DNA from: Methanobacteriota archaeon | GTDB taxonomy: Archaea; Thermoplasmatota; Thermoplasmata; Methanomassiliicoccales; Methanomethylophilaceae | Assembly: GCA_029574055.1 (NCBI GenBank) | Contig: JAKQBQ010000171.1 | Span: 1-18,932, forward strand | Reading direction: 5' to 3' | DNA: 18,932 nucleotides | In this document: piece by piece, positions 13,821 through 18,932 of the stretch | Position numbering within the stretch: position 1 is the stretch's first letter | How the letters are laid out: the number at the start of each line of letters is the position of its first letter | The notes under the pieces: model-generated | Seen by the model: only the letters and a program-made list of their open reading frames with translations | The model's database searches: none | What the model was told of the DNA's origin: nothing | Translations under genes and position numbers: made by a program

Positions 13821-14579
13821 ATGGAGACAAAGATAACCAGCGTCTACGACGAAGGTGCGTTGGTAGGCACCCAGCTGATCGGGGCAAAAGGATTTTCCGT
13901 TCTGATAGAGACTGCCGGCAGCAAGATACTTTTCGACACAGGCAGAAGAGGCAGGTACCTTATGCACAACATGGCGGTCCTCGGCATAGAACCGGACGAT
14001 ATTGGCAAAGTTGTTATTTCCCATGGGCACACCAGCCACACAGGGGGCATAAGGGATCTCCTGGAAGAGAGGTCATCGTCCCTGAACATATACGCCCCGC
14101 GGTCAGCGGCGGGCGCAGGGAAGGCATTCGGCCCGAAAGGGATCCGCATACCGAAGGATCTTTCGGAAAGAGCCGACGTATACGAGGTGAACGACTGGAT
14201 GGAGATATCTGAAAAGGTCTTCGTCTCTCCTCCGATGGATATAGCCGGGGATCTGTCCGAAGTGTTCATGGTGATAATGGCAAGGAAAGGGCCGGCAGTG
14301 ATCTCCGCATGCTCCCACGCGGGCGTGGATAAGGTCATGGAAGAAGTGAAAAAGAGGTTTGGATCGTATCCCCGCACATACATCGGCGGGGTGCACATCG
14401 GCAAGAAGGAAAAGGAAAAGGCAAAGGCCATTGCCGCAGCATTCTCGGAAAGGGACTGCAGCAACCTATATCTCAATCACTGCACCGGGATCAAAGGCAT
14501 GACGGGCCTGAGGGCCGAACTCGGACTAAAAGGCGTCAGCGACTTCTATGTCGGCTCCACTCTGTTATTGGAAATGTGA
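13821..14579 (+). CDS. Metallo-beta-lactamase-fold protein, COG1237-like
   Basis: 252 residues from ATG 13821, which begins METKITSVYDEGALVG, typical of the family N-terminus. Features of the 7,8-dihydropterin-6-methyl-aryl phosphate synthase-like (RFA-P synthase-like) group are ILFDTG, SHGHTSHTGG, ACSHAGVDKV, IGGVHIG and LNHCTG. In methanogens a member was linked to methanopterin synthesis, but the group is wide. The first metal motif reads HGHTSH; the usual HxHxDH aspartate, which binds the second metal and activates water, is replaced by Ser. Activity may therefore be altered. A longer in-frame start at 13725 overlaps the TatD-like gene and is not supported by conservation. Confidence 0.88.
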   Translation: METKITSVYDEGALVGTQLIGAKGFSVLIETAGSKILFDTGRRGRYLMHNMAVLGIEPDDIGKVVISHGHTSHTGGIRDLLEERSSSLNIYAPRSAAGAGKAFGPKGIRIPKDLSERADVYEVNDWMEISEKVFVSPPMDIAGDLSEVFMVIMARKGPAVISACSHAGVDKVMEEVKKRFGSYPRTYIGGVHIGKKEKEKAKAIAAAFSERDCSNLYLNHCTGIKGMTGLRAELGLKGVSDFYVGSTLLLEM

Positions 14580-14611
14580 ACTTTGCTGCGCCGCTCAGAT
14601 GTACTCGATGG

Positions 14612-15916
14612 TCATTCTACAACGACCCAGCGCCCTGTTTTACGGGACCCCTCGCGATATATCCGCCCGGAGTCTTGATATCTTCGAAGTTCCCGTGAGA
14701 TGGTCCTCTGAGATCTTCCGGTGAGTTCGGACAGTTCGGATATCGTTGCGTCCGGAGCTGAACGCAATAGTTCCGGGATCGAGTCTTTCTTGCCATTTAT
14801 CTTGCCACGATATTCAACCGATATCTTGCCATTTGGCAAGATAAAAGCTTCTTCGAAAGGAAATGTTACAATTGTAAAACTCGGAGTCAACTCGAATATG
14901 GAGCGATCATATGCTTTCAGGATGCGGCTCATACCGGATCCGATCTGTTCTGCAAGCTCTATATCACGAAATACCCGCATAAGTTCGCGGTTGCGCGGCA
15001 TCGAACGGCATTTAAAAAAATCCTCCTCGGTCAAACCGCTTACAAGCCCCCCGCAGGATGTGACAACAATCTTATCTGTAAAGATCTCCATAAGCGGAAT
15101 GCCTTTTGCGTAATCATTGTGAACAATAGCGTTGATGACCGCTTCGCGGAGAGCAATGCTGTCAACGCGCTCCCTCTCGATGCGATTCTTGGGTGTTATC
15201 TTTGCGAAAGTGCGATTCTCGGAGTCCATTCTATCAAGAATGCGCTGGGTGGCAGTTATCAGACAGCGGTTCCCGTACTCGCGGGTCTCCAACAGATCCA
15301 CTTTGTCTGTCCCGTTGTACACGGCGATCTTGATCGACACTCCATTCTCATCAGCCAGAAGATACGCGGCATAATTGTACTGCCCATCGCTCCGCCTCAA
15401 CTCAAGGTTATCGATGAATTGTTCGTTCGGCTCAAGGTTCTTTTCTTCATAGTAGATGCGAAGCTGCTTGAAAGTAAGATCCTGGCGGGGGGAGACGACA
15501 GACTGCAGCGTTGCTTGCTGCCGCGATGATAGCAACTCCTCCATCATCTGTTCGCTCATAGGCTGCGTTGAGCTGCCGACGCGGATAAAACATCCTTGTT
15601 CGGACATCCCTTTCTTCCGGATATAGTAAGGGCGTTGCTGGCCGCATGAAACGATAACACGAACGACATCCTTTCCATCCATCTTTATGGGGACCACGTC
15701 AAAAAGACCAAGGGTCTGAGGCCGTATATTGTTGCGAATGCGATCGACAATTTTTAGTTGGAGCTCATCAATATCCTCAACTCCTACCACAGTGCCAGCA
15801 TCATCTACTCCGATGAGTATCTCGCCGCCTCCGGCATAATTCAGGAAAGATACCACAGCCCGCTCAAAGCGATCGTTCAGTTCTCTTTTGAATTCGACCC
15901 GGTTTGTTTCTTTCAT
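14612..15916 (-). CDS. AlbA_2/HATPase_c_4 transcriptional regulator, RecG-C-terminus-like
   Basis: 434 residues from the ATG at 15916, which has GGGGAG 8 nt upstream; an in-frame ATG lies 24 codons further up but would run across the palindrome. Order: AlbA_2 (Schlafen-type) putative nucleic-acid binding domain at 1-120 (VEFKREL, SFLNYAGGGEILIGVDDAG, GCFIRVGSST), a linker, a HATPase_c_4 region at 257-335 (REAVINAIVHNDY, EIFTDKIVVTSCGG, ELAEQIGSGMSRIL), and a C-terminal winged-helix region (378-425: ISELSELTGRSQRTISRELRRYQDSG RIY). Such proteins are common in bacteria and gut archaea, often labelled ATP-dependent DNA helicase or divergent AAA-4, and many are thought to be regulators. The 22-bp palindrome between TATA-like box and start suggests self-regulation. 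Probably horizontally acquired (inference). Confidence 0.85.
   Translation of the reverse strand: MKETNRVEFKRELNDRFERAVVSFLNYAGGGEILIGVDDAGTVVGVEDIDELQLKIVDRIRNNIRPQTLGLFDVVPIKMDGKDVVRVIVSCGQQRPYYIRKKGMSEQGCFIRVGSSTQPMSEQMMEELLSSRQQATLQSVVSPRQDLTFKQLRIYYEEKNLEPNEQFIDNLELRRSDGQYNYAAYLLADENGVSIKIAVYNGTDKVDLLETREYGNRCLITATQRILDRMDSENRTFAKITPKNRIERERVDSIALREAVINAIVHNDYAKGIPLMEIFTDKIVVTSCGGLVSGLTEEDFFKCRSMPRNRELMRVFRDIELAEQIGSGMSRILKAYDRSIFELTPSFTIVTFPFEEAFILPNGKISVEYRGKINGKKDSIPELLRSAPDATISELSELTGRSQRTISRELRRYQDSGRIYREGSRKTGRWVVVE
14788..14843. promoter_or_regulatory. Intragenic copies of the regulator's operator-like palindrome
   Basis: 14822-14843 differs from the promoter palindrome 15946-15967 by a single central base (TATCTTGCCA-TT-TGGCAAGATA form). 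Two further half-sites TCTTGCCA begin at 14788 and 14800; the one in the palindrome begins at 14824, so the starts are 12 and 24 nt apart. They lie in the part coding the linker between the HATPase and winged-helix domains (about residues 359-378, with NGKI and NGK repeats). Confidence 0.55.
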
Positions 15917-15945
15917 ACAATTTCTCCCCGATGATTCACAGAATT

Positions 15946-15967
15946 TATCTTGCCAATTGGCAAGATA
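15946..15967. promoter_or_regulatory. Perfect 22-bp palindrome, probable operator of the AlbA_2 gene
   Basis: TATCTTGCCAA followed by its exact reverse complement TTGGCAAGATA. It begins 29 nt upstream of the ATG at 15916 and overlaps or follows TATA-like sequences at 15965-15972 (minus-strand TAATATAT) and about 15976-15985, so it covers the likely transcription start. A bound protein here would block transcription. That the ligand is the winged-helix protein encoded by this gene is inferred. Confidence 0.7.
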
Positions 15968-16016
15968 TATTATGTCATATTTAATCATATGTCAGTATAA
16001 ACAGACGGTCGGGGCG

Positions 16017-16051
16017 GTGTGTTCAGAGCAATTCCAAAATTCTGAACACAC
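16017..16051. other. Perfect 11-bp stem hairpin
   Basis: GTGTGTTCAGA (16017-16027) and TCTGAACACAC (16041-16051) are exact inverted repeats around a 13-nt centre. The element lies between the 3' end of the membrane protein gene (16163) and the AlbA_2 promoter. It may end transcripts arriving from the right or be another protein-binding site. No T-run follows on the minus strand. Confidence 0.5.
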
Positions 16052-16162
16052 AGGATCCTTGTGACCCCCAACACACTCTTTATTGTAATGTTTGTTCCTA
16101 CTTAACGAACGGATATTGAATCATAGATGGCAGCGTCGTGACTGCTGAATGAGTAATGCCCA

Positions 16163-16690
16163 TCAGAACACTCCCCCCATGCGCAATATTCTCAAAATGA
16201 TCAGAGCAAATAGGAAATTGATTAACAGATAGATTGCGATCATTCGAAGCCTGAGCTTCCTCGTTTCGGATCTGCTCAACGGTGCTACGCTTTTCGGAGG
16301 CAATGTGGTGAGGGAAATGGATGAACCTTCTGCCACTACTTTTATCGTCATTCCCTCTTGGATATCCAGATCTCTTTCGACAGACGCATTCCTGCAACTG
16401 AATTTTACTCTATGGTGTCCGGGCGGCAAAGTGAATAGCGAGTTGTCAGAATTCCCTCTAAACCTCTCTGAAAGCTTGCCATCAAGTTCCATATTCAAAA
16501 CATCTGAGTCGATCCCTTCTGCATAGAAAAAGACATGCGCAAAGAAACGATGATGCAGCCGCCCCGTAGAATTACTTCTAAGATGCAAATATGTCTGGAG
16601 CAATATGGCAGCTACGATCGCCGCTGCCACGTTCAGTACGGTTGCTGCCCGCGTGTCGATCGCCCAGGCCAGCACTAATCCTGCAATCAC
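16163..16690 (-). CDS. Membrane protein with PEGA/beta-sandwich-like domain, start uncertain
   Basis: 175 residues from GTG 16690. Hydrophobic segments lie at the N-terminus (IAGLVLAWA, then VLNVAAAIVAAILLQTYLHL) and near the C-terminus (MIAIYLLINFLFALIILRIL). Between them is a hydrophilic beta-rich domain (VLNMELDGKLSERFRG, LFTLPPGHHRVKFSC, DLDIQEGMTIKVVAEG) like the PEGA-type modules that display a ligand-binding beta sandwich. No family is named with confidence. The frame stays open and clearly coding upstream of the GTG (TSFEKRLLLLVPV, completing a membrane helix), but the only candidates there are non-standard: an ATC at 16735 five nt after a GGGGCGGGG run. The start may be mutated or unusual. 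It is downstream of the sel1-type gene on the same strand. Confidence 0.6.
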   Translation of the reverse strand: MIAGLVLAWAIDTRAATVLNVAAAIVAAILLQTYLHLRSNSTGRLHHRFFAHVFFYAEGIDSDVLNMELDGKLSERFRGNSDNSLFTLPPGHHRVKFSCRNASVERDLDIQEGMTIKVVAEGSSISLTTLPPKSVAPLSRSETRKLRLRMIAIYLLINFLFALIILRILRMGGVF

Positions 16691-16768
16691 CGGAACCAGC
16701 AGTAATAGTCTTTTTTCGAAAGATGTCAGCCTGATGTTATCCCCGCCCCTGTTTGTTTCTTGCCCAAA

Positions 16769-16793
16769 GACAAAATAAACGGTTTATTTTGTC
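16769..16793. promoter_or_regulatory. Perfect 12-bp inverted repeat, terminator or operator
   Basis: GACAAAATAAAC and GTTTATTTTGTC flank one central G. The site lies 31 nt past the stop of the Sel1-repeat gene (minus strand) and upstream of the membrane protein gene. Its A/T core includes TTTATTTT, which could be the TATA box of the membrane protein gene, placing an operator directly on its promoter. As RNA it would fold into a 12-bp hairpin that could end the Sel1 transcript. Confidence 0.6.
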
Positions 16794-16823
16794 GAGTTCA
16801 CAGATCAACGATATCCGCTGGCA

Positions 16824-17558
16824 TCAGCCATTTTTGTCCTCGGTCAATTCCAATATGGCCTCGGCAGCGTTATCGCTTCCATGTTCGACGGCGAGCTCGT
16901 ACCATTCCAATGCTTTTTTGTTGCTTTGCGGCACGCCCCGCCCCTTTTGATACAGCTCGCCCAGGTTGAACATCGCGTTGGCGTCTCCCTGCTCCGCGGC
17001 AAGCCGGAACAGCCTCGCAGCCTCTTTGAAATCCTGCGGGACCCCAGTCCCCTCGGTGTACGAATAACCCAAAGCGTTCTGCGCTTGGCGGTTCCCCTGA
17101 TCAGCCGAAAGCCTGAACCATTTTGCCGCCTCATCATCATCCTTCGGCACGCCGTCCCCGTTACTGTACATGAACCCTATGTTCACTTGCGCGGAGTCGT
17201 CCCCCTGCTCTGCGGAAAGCAGGAACCACTTCGCCGCTTCCTCATAGCTCTGTGAAACCCCCTCTCCGAAGTAATACGCTTCGCCCAAGAGGAATTGGGC
17301 GTTCATCTGCCCCTGTTCGGCGGAAAGCCTGAACCATTTTGCGGATTCCTCATAGCTCTGGCGGACGCCGTTGCCGTCGTAATATAGGCCGCCCAAAAAA
17401 AGCTGGGCGACCGCATGCCCCTGCTCGGCGGCGCGGGTGTACCACTTCACCGCGTTTTTGTAATCCTGAAGTACAAGTTCATAGACCTTGCCCAATTCGA
17501 ATTGCGCGTTGGGATCCCCCGTTTTCGCAAGCTTTTCCATCTCTTTGCCGGAGATCAT
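16824..17558 (-). CDS. Sel1-repeat (TPR-like) protein
   Basis: 244 residues from ATG 17558, composed almost wholly of six or so 36-residue Sel1 repeats with the pattern A-x-W-[YF]-x3-A-[AS]-[ED]-Q-G-x4-A-Q-x3-G-x2-Y-x2-G-x-G-V-x-Q. The repeats make an alpha-solenoid that mediates protein-protein contacts. No signal peptide or other domain is visible, so it is probably cytosolic. A longer start at 17633 would begin at the TATA-like sequence and its added residues do not look like repeat sequence, so the shorter start is preferred, although its ribosome-binding site is weak. Sel1 proteins are mostly bacterial and eukaryotic, so transfer from gut bacteria is plausible (inference). Confidence 0.85.
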   Translation of the reverse strand: MISGKEMEKLAKTGDPNAQFELGKVYELVLQDYKNAVKWYTRAAEQGHAVAQLFLGGLYYDGNGVRQSYEESAKWFRLSAEQGQMNAQFLLGEAYYFGEGVSQSYEEAAKWFLLSAEQGDDSAQVNIGFMYSNGDGVPKDDDEAAKWFRLSADQGNRQAQNALGYSYTEGTGVPQDFKEAARLFRLAAEQGDANAMFNLGELYQKGRGVPQSNKKALEWYELAVEHGSDNAAEAILELTEDKNG

Positions 17559-17636
17559 GATATGGAATGAGCAGCACCTACTATTATCTTTACGGACGCA
17601 TGATGGCAGCACATCCGAAAATGGTGGGAACAAAAG

Positions 17637-17649
17637 ATATATTTATATA
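17637..17649. promoter_or_regulatory. Shared divergent TATA region between Sel1-repeat gene and htpX
   Basis: The A/T stretch ATATATTTATATA lies between the two divergent genes. To the right, TTTATATA (17642-17649) would give htpX a leader of about 12 nt. To the left it would give the Sel1 gene a start site near 17612-17615, excluding the ATG at 17633. Confidence 0.5.
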
Positions 17650-17681
17650 CAACCGCATTTGTACCAAAGGTTAGTGATACC

Positions 17682-18605
17682 ATGAAGTGGCAGATCAAGA
17701 CAGCGTCCATGTTCATCGTGATGACCCTGATACTGTTGGCCGTCGGGACCGTCATCGGATGGCTGTTTGACAGTATCATGTTGGGGCTTGTGATCATGCT
17801 GGCACTTGCAGTGATATTCAATCTTTATGCGTACTTCTTCTCCAAGAAGAGCGCGCTTAAGGCCAACAAGGCCCGCATCGTGTCCGAGCGCGAGGAGCCG
17901 AGGCTGCATGCAATAGTGAGGAGCGTTGCGAACAAAGCAGGCGTGCCTATGCCGGAGGTCGGTGTATCCGATCTACCGATGCCGAACGCATTCGCGACTG
18001 GAAGGAACCCAAAGAATGCGGCGGTGGTCGCCACGCGGGGCCTTCTCAGCCTGCTTTCCGACGAGGAGTTGGAAGGGGTCATCGCACACGAGATGGCGCA
18101 CGTAAGGAACAGGGACATCCTGGTGATGTCTGTAGCTTCGACGATGGCCGCTGTGTTGTCTTATCTTTCGAGGTTTGCGATATACGGGGTCCTGCTGGGC
18201 AACAACAACAGGAACGGATATGCTTTCGTCATCGCGATAGCGCTCAGCGCGACCGTGCCGATAGCCGCGCTCCTGATGCAGCTGGGGGTCTCAAGGAGCC
18301 GCGAGTACCTTGCGGACGAGACCGGTGCGAAGATAACCGGCAACCCCCGCGCGCTGGCAAGAGCCCTCAGAAGCATCGAGGCCGGCGTGAGCGCTCCGGC
18401 CAACAACTACAGCGATACAAGCTACGCCGACATGTGGATATCCAACCCCGTAAGGAAAAAGAGCATCTTCTCCAGGCTGTTCAGCACCCATCCTCCCATG
18501 GATGACAGGATAGCGAGGCTGAACGATCTGGCAATGAAGATGGAGAGCGGGAAGATACCGAGGTTCGGAGCGATACCCAACAAGAGGGGCCCGCTTTACG
18601 AGTGA
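17682..18605 (+). CDS. htpX: Membrane zinc protease HtpX (M48B)
   Basis: Integral membrane metalloprotease that degrades misfolded or damaged membrane proteins on the cytoplasmic side. 307 residues. Two N-terminal transmembrane helices (about 8-28 and 32-52), then the family region PMPNAFATGR (100-108) and active site AHEMAH (His136, Glu137, His140), further membrane segments (about 147-170 and 180-202), and SRSREYLADETGA with the third zinc ligand Glu208. C-terminal STHPP motif is present. Length and motif order are normal. The ATG at 17682 follows AAAGG (17666-17670) at a rather long spacer. It ends 2 nt before the convergent RraA-type gene. Confidence 0.95.
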   Translation: MKWQIKTASMFIVMTLILLAVGTVIGWLFDSIMLGLVIMLALAVIFNLYAYFFSKKSALKANKARIVSEREEPRLHAIVRSVANKAGVPMPEVGVSDLPMPNAFATGRNPKNAAVVATRGLLSLLSDEELEGVIAHEMAHVRNRDILVMSVASTMAAVLSYLSRFAIYGVLLGNNNRNGYAFVIAIALSATVPIAALLMQLGVSRSREYLADETGAKITGNPRALARALRSIEAGVSAPANNYSDTSYADMWISNPVRKKSIFSRLFSTHPPMDDRIARLNDLAMKMESGKIPRFGAIPNKRGPLYE

Positions 18606-18607
18606 TC

Positions 18608-18932
18608 TCACTTCACCGGTTCCCACTTCGCAAGCTCGTTGACCTTGGAAAGCGTGGAGCCTCTCTTTATCTCTTCTCTGGTGCGGTTCTCCCTCTCGTT
18701 GATGTCGATCGTCCTATTGGCCACCTCTACGGCGGCTTCCTTCGGGATCACCATGAGGCCGCACTCGTCGCCTATTATCCAATCCCCTGTGCGGACGATC
18801 TGTCCGCCGACCGTGACCTCCATACCTATCCCGCCGTAGCCTTTCGGCTCCCCGGCGCATGGAACGACTGATCTCGCGAAAGCGGGGAACCCCATCTTCT
18901 TTATGTCGTCGATATCCCTTATCGCGCCGTCG
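18608..18932 (-). CDS. RraA-family protein, C-terminal part (5' end beyond window)
   Basis: The minus-strand frame is open from the right edge. It starts DGAIRDIDDIKKMGFPAF, then ARSVVPCAGEPKGYGGIG, GDWIIGDECGLMVIPKEAA and a helical ENRTREEIKRGSTL tail. DGAIRD is the conserved Mg-binding and substrate loop of RraA/4-hydroxy-4-methyl-2-oxoglutarate aldolase-like proteins. In many archaea this domain is fused behind 3-hexulose-6-phosphate synthase (formaldehyde fixation / ribulose-monophosphate route for pentose synthesis); the N-terminal part is outside the window, so fusion cannot be decided here. Confidence 0.85.
   Translation of the reverse strand, partial: DGAIRDIDDIKKMGFPAFARSVVPCAGEPKGYGGIGMEVTVGGQIVRTGDWIIGDECGLMVIPKEAAVEVANRTIDINERENRTREEIKRGSTLSKVNELAKWEPVK

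Noticed and set aside
12866..13822. 318-codon minus-strand ORF opposite the TatD-like gene
   Set aside because: The plus strand encodes a conserved hydrolase with metal motifs; the antisense product has no recognisable features.

Overview
The window looks like a chromosomal segment of a methanogen-type archaeon of the Thermoplasmata, most likely the Methanomassiliicoccales/Methanomethylophilaceae of animal guts. This is inferred from archaeal information-processing genes (orc1/cdc6, tiaS, priS, archaeal ftsY, prefoldin alpha, ribosomal protein LX/L18Ae), many genes with a TATA box about 25-28 nt before the start codon (leaderless transcription), and gut-archaeon features such as a very large repeat-rich adhesin, Sel1 repeats and an AlbA_2/HATPase regulator. 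No rRNA, tRNA or CRISPR array was seen. No gene-free stretch exceeds 300 bases; the longest is 15917-16162, which holds an operator-like palindrome and a hairpin.

Left part (1-2614), a probable replication origin. The 3' part of an archaeal signal peptidase I gene runs tail-to-tail into an Orc1/Cdc6 initiator gene on the minus strand. A perfect 29-bp inverted repeat (668-696 and 2216-2244) flanks the initiator gene and its AT-rich divergent promoter. Each copy has the anatomy of an Origin Recognition Box: a TTCC-N3-GGAA dyad followed by a run of G. The left box lies inside the signal peptidase coding sequence. A 28-codon membrane microprotein gene and a small anchored OB-fold-like protein gene sit on the other side.

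Middle part (2646-9688), housekeeping genes. On the plus strand are tiaS (tRNA-Ile2 agmatidine synthesis), a bacterial-type acetyl-CoA acetyltransferase and an M20 metallopeptidase. These converge on a minus-strand set: priS (primase small subunit), then rpl18a (LX), pfdA and ftsY. The last three are tightly coupled (4-nt overlap, 7-nt gap). priS and rpl18a each have their own leaderless promoter.

Right part (9875-18932), a mixed accessory region. A 980-residue adhesin-like surface protein with twelve G-G/A-G repeats and an InlB-type repeat is followed by a TatD-like hydrolase and a metallo-beta-lactamase-fold protein. Then comes a minus-strand block of bacterial-looking genes: an AlbA_2/HATPase_c_4 regulator with a 22-bp palindrome at its promoter and a one-mismatch copy inside its own gene, a membrane protein with no good start codon, and a Sel1-repeat protein. 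HtpX protease and the C-terminal part of an RraA-type protein (cut by the window end) close the window.

The two most interesting signals are the ORB pair with its nested genes, and the palindrome-linked, probably self-regulated AlbA_2 regulator.
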